64,000 bases of DNA from Actinomycetes bacterium (GTDB lineage Bacteria > Actinomycetota > Acidimicrobiia > Acidimicrobiales > Aldehydirespiratoraceae). The position numbers were made by a program, and so were the translations under genes. The stretch covers positions 1 to 64,000 of the forward strand of contig JAJRXC010000035.1 of the NCBI GenBank assembly GCA_024276495.1. Direction: 5' to 3'. Each line of letters starts with the position of its first letter. The stretch's first letter is position 1. Below, in pieces: positions 53,919 to 62,302 of this stretch. The notes below the pieces were generated by a model. It searched no databases, was not told the DNA's origin, and saw only the letters and a program-made list of their open reading frames with translations.

Positions 53919-55990
53919 GCGAGCCGACGGTCGGCGGCTGGGACGACACCGATGCCGACGTGTTGAACCGCGAGCTGAGCTGGCTCGCGTTCAACGCCCG
54001 GGTGCTGGCGCTCTCCCTCGACGCCGACTTCCCGCTGCTCGAACGCCTCGGCTTTCTCGCCATCTTCGCCGGCAACCTCGACGAGTTCTTCCAGGTGAGG
54101 GTCTCGGGCCTCCACGACCAGATCGCGGCCGGGGTGCACACGCTGTCGCCCGACGGGCGAACCCCACGCCAGCAGGTCGACGAGATCCGACGCGTGGTGA
54201 CCGAGCTCTGTGCGCGCCACGAACAGATCCTGGCCAAGGAGATGGTGCCGGCGCTGCGCGATGCCGGCATCGACCTCCTCGATCACGACGACCTCACCGA
54301 CGCCGAACGTGAAGAGGCCAAGGCCCGATTCGACAGCCGGATCTTCCCGGTCCTCACCCCGCTCGCGGTCGACCCGGGGCACCCCTTCCCGTACATCTCC
54401 GACTTGTCGTTGAACCTCGCCGTCCTCGTTCGCGACCGCACCGACGGGCGCGAACGCTTCGCCCGGGTGAAGGTGCCGAACACACTCGATCGATGGATGA
54501 AGCTGGGCACCGGCGCCCGGTTCGTCTCGCTCGAGTCGGTCATCGCCGCCCATCTCGAACAGCTGTTCCCCGGAATGGAGATCGTCGAGTCCCATGCGTT
54601 CCGGGTCACCCGCAACGCCGACCTCACCCTCGAAGACGAAGATGCCGAGGACCTGCTCGCCGCCGTCGAGCTCGAGCTCCGGCGGCGGAGGTTCGGGCGG
54701 GCGATCCGACTCGAGGTGTCCGCGACCATGTCGGCTGCGGTGCTCGATCTCTTGATCAGGGAGCTCGATCTCGACGCCAACGACGTCTACGCCACGGCGG
54801 CGCCGCTCGACGCCCGGGCCCTGTCGGAGATCGTCGGGTTGGATCGTCCGGAGCTCAAGTGGCCGGCCGGGCGGGGGGTCGTCGAACCGGAGCTGCAAAG
54901 CGACGGCGAACCCGCCGAGTTCTTCGCGGCCCTGCGCCGCGGCGACGTGTTGATGCACCACCCCTACTCGTCGTTCAGCGCATCGGTGGTGGAGTTCATC
55001 CGCCAAGCGGCCGTGGATCCCGACGTTCTCGCGATCAAGCTCTCCCTTTACCGAACCTCCGGCGACAGCCCGATCATCGACGCGCTGATCCGGGCCTCCG
55101 AACGGGGCAAGCAGGTGGCCGTCCTCGTCGAGCTGAAGGCCCGCTTCGACGAGGAGGCCAACATCGGATGGGCCCGACGACTCGAACAGGCCGGCGTTCA
55201 CGTCGCCTACGGCCTCGTCGGGCTCAAGATCCACGCCAAGATCTGCATGGTCGTCCGGGAGGAACGCACGCAGATCCGCCGCTACTGCCATGTCGGCACC
55301 GGCAACTACAACCACCGCACCGCGCGGACCTACGAGGACTTCGGGATCCTGACCGCCGATCCCGAGGTCGGCGAGGACCTCGCCGACCTGTTCAACGGCC
55401 TCACCGGTTACAGCCACGCGCCCCGCTACAAGCGCCTGCTGGTCGCCCCCGAACGACTCCGCGCCGACCTGCGCGACCTGATCGACCGCGAGATCGCGTC
55501 GGGGCGGGGCCGGATGATCCTCAAGATGAACAGCCTGGCCGACGCGGAGATGATCGAGAAGCTCTACGAAGCGTCGTCGGGGGGTGTGGAGATCGACCTG
55601 ATCGTGCGGGGAATCTGCTGCCTGCGTCCGGGCCTGCCGGGCAAGTCCGAACGAATCCGGGTGCGCTCGATCGTCGGGCGGTACCTCGAGCACTCGCGGA
55701 TCTTCCACTTCGCCAACGGGGCCGGTCCCGGTGAGCCGCTCACCTACATCGGCAGCGCCGACCTGATGGGGCGGAACCTCGACCGTCGAGTGGAGGCCAT
55801 GCTCGAGGTGCGCGACCCGGTCGCCCTCGGGCGGCTGCGGGAGGCACTCGAGGTCAACCTCACCGACGACCGCCTCGCCTGGACCCTCGACGCCTCCGGA
55901 GTGTGGCGCCGTCGCAAGGGGACGGTCGGCATCGATGCCCACGAGCGTTTTCGTCAACTCGCGCGAGCCCGGTCCGCGGCCCATGGGTGA
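53915..55990 (+). CDS. ppk1: Polyphosphate kinase 1
   Basis: A 691-residue enzyme polymerising ATP gamma-phosphate into polyphosphate, reversibly. The N-terminal domain contains NRELSWLAFNARVLALSLD and NLDEFFQVRVSGL; the catalytic core has HHPYSSFSASVVEFI, AIKLSLYRTSGDSPIIDAL, the autophosphorylated histidine in LKIHAKICMVVR and the second active histidine in HVGTGNYNHRTARTYEDFG. SADLMGRNLDRRVEAM closes the core. It is translationally coupled upstream to the ROK kinase and overlaps a Nudix gene by eight bases. Confidence 0.95.
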   Translation: MSEPTVGGWDDTDADVLNRELSWLAFNARVLALSLDADFPLLERLGFLAIFAGNLDEFFQVRVSGLHDQIAAGVHTLSPDGRTPRQQVDEIRRVVTELCARHEQILAKEMVPALRDAGIDLLDHDDLTDAEREEAKARFDSRIFPVLTPLAVDPGHPFPYISDLSLNLAVLVRDRTDGRERFARVKVPNTLDRWMKLGTGARFVSLESVIAAHLEQLFPGMEIVESHAFRVTRNADLTLEDEDAEDLLAAVELELRRRRFGRAIRLEVSATMSAAVLDLLIRELDLDANDVYATAAPLDARALSEIVGLDRPELKWPAGRGVVEPELQSDGEPAEFFAALRRGDVLMHHPYSSFSASVVEFIRQAAVDPDVLAIKLSLYRTSGDSPIIDALIRASERGKQVAVLVELKARFDEEANIGWARRLEQAGVHVAYGLVGLKIHAKICMVVREERTQIRRYCHVGTGNYNHRTARTYEDFGILTADPEVGEDLADLFNGLTGYSHAPRYKRLLVAPERLRADLRDLIDREIASGRGRMILKMNSLADAEMIEKLYEASSGGVEIDLIVRGICCLRPGLPGKSERIRVRSIVGRYLEHSRIFHFANGAGPGEPLTYIGSADLMGRNLDRRVEAMLEVRDPVALGRLREALEVNLTDDRLAWTLDASGVWRRRKGTVGIDAHERFRQLARARSAAHG

Positions 55991-56438
55991 CCTCCGGTCC
56001 CGGCTCGCCCGTGATCATCCCGAAGTGACCGTGTGGGCCGCCGGCGGGATCGTCGTGCGGTCCGGCCATGGCGACGACGAGGTGCTGTTGATCCACCGTC
56101 CCCACCGGGGCGACTGGTCGTTTCCGAAGGGGAAGCTCGACGAGGGCGAGACCCTCGGACGGGCCGCCGAGCGAGAGGTCGAGGAGGAGACCGGTCTTCG
56201 TTGTCGTCGTCTCGCCCGTCTCCCGGTGGTGCGCTATCGCGACCAGAAGGATCGTGAGAAGCTCGTGGTCTACTGGACGATGGAAGTTCTGGAGGGATCC
56301 TTCGTGCCGAACGGTGAGGTCGATGCCATCGGTTGGTTCGATCCCTCGTCGGCGGCCCTGGTGTTGAGCTACGAACGAGACGTCGATCTCCTCTGGGCGG
56401 TCATGGCCCCGACGCCCGACCGGAGACTACGGGCGTGA
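55983..56438 (+). CDS. Nudix hydrolase (MutT1-like)
   Basis: A 151-residue Nudix protein. The Nudix box is complete: GKLDEGETLGRAAEREVEEETGL (written in two halves, GKLDEGETLG then RAAEREVEEETGL). The upstream HRGDWSFPKG is typical of diadenosine-polyphosphate or MutT1-type enzymes. The actinobacterial MutT1 often has a C-terminal phosphatase domain; this short form lacks it. ATG 55983 overlaps the ppk1 end by eight bases, so it belongs to the same message. Likely role is hydrolysis of (di)nucleotide polyphosphates. Confidence 0.87.
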   Translation: MGDLRSRLARDHPEVTVWAAGGIVVRSGHGDDEVLLIHRPHRGDWSFPKGKLDEGETLGRAAEREVEEETGLRCRRLARLPVVRYRDQKDREKLVVYWTMEVLEGSFVPNGEVDAIGWFDPSSAALVLSYERDVDLLWAVMAPTPDRRLRA

Positions 56439-57997
56439 ACGACAAGGGTTGGCGCCCTCTCGGACGGTCCCAGCCGGAACGGCGGGGGGCGGAAGGATTC
56501 ATCGTCACGCCCTTCGTTCGCCTGGCCCGGGTCCATGCGCTGTCGGCGGCGGCCGATGGCGCGATCACCGCCGCGCTGGCCGGTTCGATCTTCTTTTCGA
56601 TCAGCCCCGACGAGTCGCGGGGTCGTGTCGCGCTCGCCTTGTTGCTCACGATGGCCCCGTTCGCGGTGGTGACGCCCTTGATCGGCCCGGCCATCGACCG
56701 GGTTCGTGGAGGACGCCGGGTGATGATCATGGCGACCCTGGTCGGCCGGTCGGTGGTCGCGTTCTTGATGATTCGCCACTTCGACACCCTGCTCTTGTTC
56801 CCCGAGGCGTTCGGCATCCTCGTGCTCCAGAAGGGCTATGCCGTCGCGAAGAGCGCGGTGGTCCCTCAGTTCGTGAAGAGCGAACAGGACTTCGTCGGCG
56901 CCAACAGCCGACTGGCGTTGATCAGTTCGATCGCGGGCCCTTTGGGCGCCGGCGTGGCCGGCCTCTTCTCGATCGTCGGGGGGCCGGCGATCTCGGCCGC
57001 CATCGCGATGGTCGGCTTCATCGTCGCGACGATCCTGGCCGTCCAGCTGCCGCCGATCGTCGTCGCCGCCCGGCCCGTCGAGGCGGCCGAGCGGGCCGAG
57101 CTGCGCGACGCCAAGATCCTGCTCGCCGCCACGTCGATGATGGTGATCCGCGGTGTCGTCGGCTTCGTGACGATGATGCTGATGTTCGAGCTCCGGGGAG
57201 GAAAGGACGGCCTCGACGTGAGCCTCGACGGCGCCGCGTTCGGTGCGGCGACCGCGACCGCGCGAGGCCAGACCGGCTGGGTCGGCGACCCCCGGTCCCC
57301 GCTGTGGCACTTCGGTCTGGTCGGCTTGTTCGCGGTCACCGGCTCGCTGTCGGGCGCCCGGCTCGCGCCGGTCATCCGCCAACGGGTCACCGAAGAGCGC
57401 ATGCTCGCGTCGGCGCTCGGGTTCCTCACCGCGATCGCGGTGTTCGCGGGGCTCAACGGCGCCATCCTCGGCAGTGCCCTGCTCGGATTCGCGGTGTCGT
57501 TCGCCACCGTCACCGGCAAGCTGGCCTTCGACGCGCTCGTGCAACGCGACGCCCCCGACGCCAACTACGGCCGGTCGTTCGCCCGATTCGAGGCCCGGTT
57601 CCAGCTGGCGTTCTCCGTCGGCGCCTTCATCCCGGTCATGGTCCGGCTGGGGGTGCAGGTCGGGGCCTGGTTCGTCGCGCTCGCCACGGCCACCACCCTC
57701 GTCTCCTACATCGCCGGGGGTCCGGGCCGGGGTGGCTTCTCCCGGCGGCTGAAACGACCGGAGACGGAACCGGTGAAGGAACCCGAACCCGACCCACCCG
57801 TCGACGAGACGGTCGAGCTCAGCGTCGACGACATCCGACCGTCGCAACCGGCCCCGCCGGCCGCGGCGATCGAATGGTCTCCCCCCGACGCGTGGGACGA
57901 GACGACGCCCTACGTGTCGTCGATCGACGGGGTGGAAGTGGATCCGTCACCGCCACCGCCCGACGAGGAGCGCGACGGCGACGACGCCGTGCGCTGA
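56435..57997 (+). CDS. Major-facilitator-type membrane transporter
   Basis: A 520-residue membrane protein with ten to twelve helices. FVRLARVHALSAAADGAITAALAGSIFF and the loop IDRVRGGRRVMIMATLVGRS (the MFS motif A position between helices 2 and 3) support the family, as does the QFVKSEQDFVGANSRLALISSIAGPLGAGVAG block seen in macrolide-efflux-like MFS proteins. A cytoplasmic C-terminal tail of about 90 acidic and proline-rich residues is unusual. GTG 56435 overlaps the Nudix stop (GTGA). Substrate unknown. Confidence 0.82.
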   Translation: MNDKGWRPLGRSQPERRGAEGFIVTPFVRLARVHALSAAADGAITAALAGSIFFSISPDESRGRVALALLLTMAPFAVVTPLIGPAIDRVRGGRRVMIMATLVGRSVVAFLMIRHFDTLLLFPEAFGILVLQKGYAVAKSAVVPQFVKSEQDFVGANSRLALISSIAGPLGAGVAGLFSIVGGPAISAAIAMVGFIVATILAVQLPPIVVAARPVEAAERAELRDAKILLAATSMMVIRGVVGFVTMMLMFELRGGKDGLDVSLDGAAFGAATATARGQTGWVGDPRSPLWHFGLVGLFAVTGSLSGARLAPVIRQRVTEERMLASALGFLTAIAVFAGLNGAILGSALLGFAVSFATVTGKLAFDALVQRDAPDANYGRSFARFEARFQLAFSVGAFIPVMVRLGVQVGAWFVALATATTLVSYIAGGPGRGGFSRRLKRPETEPVKEPEPDPPVDETVELSVDDIRPSQPAPPAAAIEWSPPDAWDETTPYVSSIDGVEVDPSPPPPDEERDGDDAVR

Positions 57998-58015
57998 TCG
58001 GCGAACCGCAGAGGG

Positions 58016-59203
58016 TCAGTCGGGAAGATCGATGCGCGCCAGCCACAGGCCCGGCGCGTCGACCTCGGCCGGGGTCGGGAGGTTGGCCGCGTCGCTGAGT
58101 AGACGGCCGAGCCCTTCGTCGCCGGCTCGTTCGACGATGCCGGCAACGAACGCCGCGCCTCGGTCGTACTGGGCCCGATCGAGCTCGAGCCCCAGGATCC
58201 GCTCCACGAACCGGTCGCTCGCGGTCGCCTCGACCCGCCGGCGCCGCAGCGCCTCGGTCAGCCGGTCGTAGGAGCCGATCAGGGATCCACCCGTGCGATC
58301 CATGATGTGGTCGACATAGCCGGTGATCGCGGCGACGAGGGCGGTCAGCTCGGGCTGGAGCGCCTCCTGGGCGGGAGAGCGGACCGCGCCGAGCAGGGCA
58401 TCGGGGTCCCCGAGGGTGTTCTGGAGCTCAGCCAGGGCTTCCGGTCCGGCCGAGAGGTCGAAGTCGCCGAGCGCCTCACCGATCCCGCGCGGGTCGCGTT
58501 CGAATCCGGCGGCGTGACGTTCGAGCAGCGTGGTGAGGCGCCGGCGGATGTGGGGCACGGCGAGGACGGCGTGATGGGCGACCTCGTGGAGGCAGATCCA
58601 GAGTCGGAGGTCGGCCCGGTCGAGCGACCACTCGTCGCCGAAGCGGTCGACGTTGGCGAGCAGCACCAGAATCGGCGCGTCGACCGGACGGGGAACCGGA
58701 AGCGAGTAGCCGCCGAGGGACGTGCGGGCGAGATTGCCCACCATGGAGCCGGTGGTCATGCCGAGCATCATCGGTGCCATCATCTCGCTCAGGCCGGCCA
58801 TCATCTCGGCCATCGGGTCGTCGGCCGGAACGTCGTCGGGGGTCTCCATCGTGGCGGCCATCGACGCGGCGAGGGTCTCGAACAGCGGCCGGTAGTCGTC
58901 GATCGTCTGATCCGCCCATTGCGAACGATTGGCGACGGTGACGCGCAGGGGGCCGTGATGGGCCACGGCCAGGCCGGTCGCCCCCTGCACCTGGAGCTCG
59001 GCGACGCGGACGAGCTCCTCGACCGCGATTCGGTCGGCCGGATCGATGTTGGCCTCGGACCGGCCGTCGTTGGCGATGGACCGGGCGAGCTGGCGGGCGG
59101 CGTCGGAACCGCCGCCGACCTGACCCTGGAGCATCTTCATCAGCTCACCCAGGAAGGGGATACCACCGAATGGGTCGCTCTCGGGTGGCGGATCGTCGCT
59201 CAT
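58016..59203 (-). CDS. Zinc-dependent metallopeptidase-like protein (zincin_2/DUF2342 type)
   Basis: A 395-residue protein typical of actinobacteria. FLGELMKMLQGQVGGGSDAARQLA opens it, a Met-rich segment MAEMMAGLSEMMAPMMLGMTTGSMVGNLA follows, and the zinc motif HEVAHH is in LRLWICLHEVAHHAVLAVPHIR. The C-terminal LVAAITGYVDHIMDRTGGSLIGSYDRLTEALRRRR matches the family, which is sometimes annotated as F420-biosynthesis-associated without proof. No signal peptide. ATG 59203 is fixed by a -10-like hexamer six bases upstream. Confidence 0.85.
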   Translation of the reverse strand: MSDDPPPESDPFGGIPFLGELMKMLQGQVGGGSDAARQLARSIANDGRSEANIDPADRIAVEELVRVAELQVQGATGLAVAHHGPLRVTVANRSQWADQTIDDYRPLFETLAASMAATMETPDDVPADDPMAEMMAGLSEMMAPMMLGMTTGSMVGNLARTSLGGYSLPVPRPVDAPILVLLANVDRFGDEWSLDRADLRLWICLHEVAHHAVLAVPHIRRRLTTLLERHAAGFERDPRGIGEALGDFDLSAGPEALAELQNTLGDPDALLGAVRSPAQEALQPELTALVAAITGYVDHIMDRTGGSLIGSYDRLTEALRRRRVEATASDRFVERILGLELDRAQYDRGAAFVAGIVERAGDEGLGRLLSDAANLPTPAEVDAPGLWLARIDLPD

Positions 59204-59215
59204 GACGGCATCGTA
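59204..59215 (-). promoter_or_regulatory. Start-proximal -10 element of the zincin gene
   Basis: TACGAT (59215 to 59210, minus strand) lies 6 bases before the ATG. Confidence 0.45.
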
Positions 59216-59279
59216 GGTGGGTGCCCGCGTCATTACTCCACGCCCCCCGTCGGAGGGGCCTCGTGCTCGGCCCCCGCCG

Positions 59280-60341
59280 TTGACCAGGGTCGTGGTCACC
59301 GGTGCGGCCGGTGCCATCGGATCGAGGGTCGTGCGCCGGCTCGCCGATGCCGACGACGTGCTCGAGGTGCTCGCCGTCGATCGGGTCGGCACCACGGTCG
59401 CCCCCGATGTCGAATCGAAACGGGTCGATCTCGCGGCGGGGCCGTTGGGATCGATCTTCGCGGGGGCCGATGTCGTGGTCCACCTGGCCTCGGCGAGCAC
59501 CCCCGGTCACCCGGAGCCGGCCGCCGAAGAGCTCGATCTCGCGATCACCCGGAGAGTACTCGATGCCGCGAGCGAATCCGGGGTTCGCCAGGTGGTGGTG
59601 CTGTCGACCGCGATGGTCTACGGGGCCTGGGCGGCCAATCCGGTGCCGATCACCGAGGACGCGCCGATCCGGCCCAACCCCGACTTCAGCTGGGCGATGG
59701 CCCGCGCCGACGTCGAACGTCTGGCGGCGGAGTGGGGCGCACGTCACCCCGAGGCGGCGGTGGCCATCCTCCGACCCACCGCGATCGTGACCGACGACGA
59801 TCTCGGCGGCCTGGCCCGCGTCCTGCACTCGGCCCGGGTCGGGGTCGCCGCCGACGGCGACCCGCCCGTGCAGTACCTCCACATCGACGACCTCGCGTCG
59901 GCCGTGGTCGTCGCCGTCTCGGCCCGGCTCGACGGTGTCGTCAACGTCGCCCCCGACGGGTGGATCTCACCCGACGCTCTCCACGACCTCGAAGGCCCGA
60001 CCCCCCGACTCCGGGTGCCGTCCTGGGCGGCCCGGGCGCTCGCCGCGTTCCGGTGGCGAGCCGGGTTCGCGCCGGTGCCCCCCGGCGTCGTCCCCTACAC
60101 CTCGCACAGCTGGGTCGTGTCGAACGATCGGCTCCGGGCGCTGGGCTGGCGGGCCGAGCACTCGAACGAAGAGGCGTGGGTCGTCTCCCACGAGCCGGGG
60201 CCGCTCGACCGGATGCCCGCTCGCCGCCGCCAGGAGCTCGCCCTCGTCGTGGCCGTCGTCGCCGTGGTCGGGGGGCTCGTCGGTGTCGTGGCGTTGATCC
60301 GTCGACTCCGGGGAGGTTCAGGCCGTCGTCTCGGACTGTGA
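59280..60341 (+). CDS. Membrane-anchored extended SDR/epimerase-like protein with altered active site
   Basis: A 353-residue Rossmann-fold protein. The cofactor loop is VVVTGAAGAIGSRVVRRLAD and VVHLASAS follows. STAMVYGAWAANPVPITEDAPIRPNPDF aligns with NAD-dependent epimerases, but the catalytic YxxxK is WxxxR (FSWAMARADVE). A single C-terminal membrane helix (ELALVVAVVAVVGGLVGVVALI) with a basic tail tethers it. The TTG start at 59280 is inferred from the position of the Rossmann strand; no ribosome site is visible. Its last 24 bases overlap the convergent HtrA-like gene. Epimerase activity is doubtful. Confidence 0.78.
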   Translation: MTRVVVTGAAGAIGSRVVRRLADADDVLEVLAVDRVGTTVAPDVESKRVDLAAGPLGSIFAGADVVVHLASASTPGHPEPAAEELDLAITRRVLDAASESGVRQVVVLSTAMVYGAWAANPVPITEDAPIRPNPDFSWAMARADVERLAAEWGARHPEAAVAILRPTAIVTDDDLGGLARVLHSARVGVAADGDPPVQYLHIDDLASAVVVAVSARLDGVVNVAPDGWISPDALHDLEGPTPRLRVPSWAARALAAFRWRAGFAPVPPGVVPYTSHSWVVSNDRLRALGWRAEHSNEEAWVVSHEPGPLDRMPARRRQELALVVAVVAVVGGLVGVVALIRRLRGGSGRRLGL

Positions 60342-61529
60342 GCCGAGCTCGACCGGACAGTCGACGGGTTCGCCGGCCCGCAGCACGACGACGGTGACTG
60401 CGTCTCCCGGTTCGTGGGATCGCAGCGTGGCGACCATCTTCTCCATCGAATCGATCGGTTCGCCGCCGATCTCGATGATCAGGTCGCCGACCTCGACCCC
60501 GCCGAGGGCGGCCGGCCCGTCGGCGGTCACCTTCGTGACGAGCGATCCGGGCGCGCCGACCTCGTCGGTCTCCCCCGGGTTGCGGGCCGTGACCCCGAGG
60601 AGGGGGTGGGTGGCCACGCCGTCTTCGATGATCTGGTCGGCGACGCCCCGGACGAGGTCGATCGGGACGACGGCAGCCGGCGCGTCGTCGGCGGTCTCGG
60701 TGATCATGCCGACCAGAGCGCCGTCCGCGTCGAAGGCCGGCCCTCCGGGTGGGACCGCGCCGAGCGTGCCATCGAGCTCGACGATGCCGATGACCGGCTC
60801 GCCGTCGACCCGAGCCGAGGTCGACGCCGCGTCGACGACGGTGTGCACGCTCTTCGGGGCGTCGGGGCCGGCAAGGGTCACGACATCGCCGGCAGCGACC
60901 TCGGCATCGACGCCGACCGTTCGCGGTGAGTCGCCGTCGAGGCGGATCACGGAGACGTCGGTGACCGCGTCGTAGCCGATGACCACGCCGGTCTCCGTGC
61001 GTGATCCCCAGGTGAGCACGACTTCCTCGGCCCCGTCGAGGGCGAGACCGCTCGTGATCGCGAACCCCTCACGAACCATCACCGCGCCGGCCAGCGCCTC
61101 GGTGTCGGCGCGGAGACGAACGGTGAGGTTCTCGGGCCGGGGTGCCGCGTCGGATGGCGGCGTGGCGGGGAGGCTCGCCGCGGCCAGGCTCGGTTCGGGA
61201 GGAAACGAGATCGGGCTGAGGCTCGGTTCGGGGGAGGCGGCGGCGCCGAGCGGGCGGGCGCCGATGGCGCCCACCGCGATCGGGTCGGTCGTGATCGACG
61301 TGTCGGCCGACTCGGCCTGGGCGATCCACAACAGACCGGCGGTGGCGACGACGCCCCCCAGAACGGTCACCGACGTCCGGCGCCGGTGGGTCCGGCGCCG
61401 CGCCGCGGCCTGTCGTTGCTCCATCGCCACTTCGGCGGGGTGACGCCACACGCGGTCCTCGGGGGGCAGAGGGGCGCGTCGGATCGGCTCCTCGGCCGCA
61501 CCTTCGGTGTCCGTGTCCCCGTCTCCCAC
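60318..61529 (-). CDS. HtrA-like PDZ protein without catalytic His and Ser
   Basis: A 403-residue membrane-anchored protein. The cytoplasmic lead (LPPEDRVWRHPAEV) is followed by a membrane helix at about residues 50-72 (VLGGVVATAGLLWIAQ), a Pro/Ser-rich spacer and a trypsin-like beta-barrel. The Asp of the triad is present (YDAVTDVSVIRL), but the TNxHVV position is TSGLAL (Gly161) and GNSGGP is VPPGGP (Pro261). A PDZ domain lies at about 305-395 (LVTKVTADGPAALGGVEVGDLIIEIGGEPID). GTG 61529 gives the standard N-terminus. Likely a non-proteolytic PDZ scaffold or sensor. Confidence 0.8.
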   Translation of the reverse strand: MGDGDTDTEGAAEEPIRRAPLPPEDRVWRHPAEVAMEQRQAAARRRTHRRRTSVTVLGGVVATAGLLWIAQAESADTSITTDPIAVGAIGARPLGAAASPEPSLSPISFPPEPSLAAASLPATPPSDAAPRPENLTVRLRADTEALAGAVMVREGFAITSGLALDGAEEVVLTWGSRTETGVVIGYDAVTDVSVIRLDGDSPRTVGVDAEVAAGDVVTLAGPDAPKSVHTVVDAASTSARVDGEPVIGIVELDGTLGAVPPGGPAFDADGALVGMITETADDAPAAVVPIDLVRGVADQIIEDGVATHPLLGVTARNPGETDEVGAPGSLVTKVTADGPAALGGVEVGDLIIEIGGEPIDSMEKMVATLRSHEPGDAVTVVVLRAGEPVDCPVELGSQSETTA

Positions 61530-61607
61530 GACCCGCGAGGCTACCGATGCCGTCGGGTCTGGTGGGCGCGCCCCCGGGCGACGGGTTGGCCTGCCCCACC
61601 CCACCCC

Positions 61608-61619
61608 TACCATTGACAG
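61608..61619 (+). promoter_or_regulatory. Start-proximal -10 element of moaE
   Basis: TACCAT (61608-61613) lies 6 bases before the GTG. Confidence 0.45.
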
Positions 61620-62093
61620 GTGCTTCAGCCTCCCGACTCCGCCGACGACTGGCTCGGACTCAGCGACGCCGAGCTCCCGGTCGGGGTCGCCGCCGACTGG
61701 GCGGTTCGTCCCGACTGTGGTGCGGTCGTGCTCTTCAGCGGGACGGCGCGCGATCATGCCCCGGGTCGGGTCGGGGTCGAGCGGCTCGAGTACGAGGCCT
61801 ACGAGGAACACGTCGTCCCCCGTCTCGCGGAGATCGCGGCCGGCATGCGGCAGTCGTGGCCCACGCTCGGCCGGATCGTCCTGCTCCACCGGACGGGGGT
61901 CGTGCCTGTGGGCGAATCCTCGGTGGTGGTCGTGGCGTCGTCACCGCACCGCGACGAGGCGTTCGCGGCGGCCCGGTTCGGCATCGACACGTTGAAGGCG
62001 ACGGTGCCGATCTGGAAACGTGAGACCTGGCGCGACGGGGAGTCGTGGGGGCTCGAGGCGCAGCACATCACCGATGTGGACGGCCGGTCATGA
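61620..62093 (+). CDS. moaE: Molybdopterin synthase catalytic subunit MoaE
   Basis: Large subunit of molybdopterin synthase, which with thiocarboxylated MoaD adds the dithiolene sulfurs to precursor Z (cPMP). The 157-residue product has GAVVLFSGTARDHAPG, LEYEAYEEHVVPRL, IVLLHRTGVVPVGESSVVVVASSPHRDEAF and the catalytic lysine region IDTLKATVPIWKRE. No moaD or other molybdenum gene is nearby. GTG start with a close -10-like element. The stop overlaps the next gene (ATGA). Confidence 0.92.
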   Translation: MLQPPDSADDWLGLSDAELPVGVAADWAVRPDCGAVVLFSGTARDHAPGRVGVERLEYEAYEEHVVPRLAEIAAGMRQSWPTLGRIVLLHRTGVVPVGESSVVVVASSPHRDEAFAAARFGIDTLKATVPIWKRETWRDGESWGLEAQHITDVDGRS

Positions 62094-62299
62094 GCACCGC
62101 GGCGATCTTTCTCATCGTTTCCTTGGTCGCGGCCGTGATCGGATCGTTGGTCCTCTATGCCGGTCATCGGATCCGTCGGCCCCGTCCGCTGGACTTCCAC
62201 GAGCAACTCCGCGCCCTCGCCCCGCCCGACTCGAACCGGACGACGGAGCAGCCGAGCGGTATCGTGCAGCTTGACCCCGGGGCCGACGAGGAGCGCTGA
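62090..62299 (+). CDS. Small single-helix membrane protein
   Basis: A 69-residue protein with one N-terminal membrane helix (AAIFLIVSLVAAVIGSLVLYAG) and a short charged cytoplasmic tail (RIRRPRPLDFHEQLRALAPPD). It is translationally coupled to moaE and ends three bases before mreB. Given the neighbour, a link to envelope growth is possible, but nothing in the sequence shows it. Confidence 0.65.
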   Translation: MSTAAIFLIVSLVAAVIGSLVLYAGHRIRRPRPLDFHEQLRALAPPDSNRTTEQPSGIVQLDPGADEER

Positions 62300-62302
62300 A
62301 TC

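Noticed and set aside
58490-58515. GTTCGAATCC resembling a tRNA T-loop
   Set aside because: It lies inside the zincin coding sequence, with no acceptor stem or anticodon arm around it.
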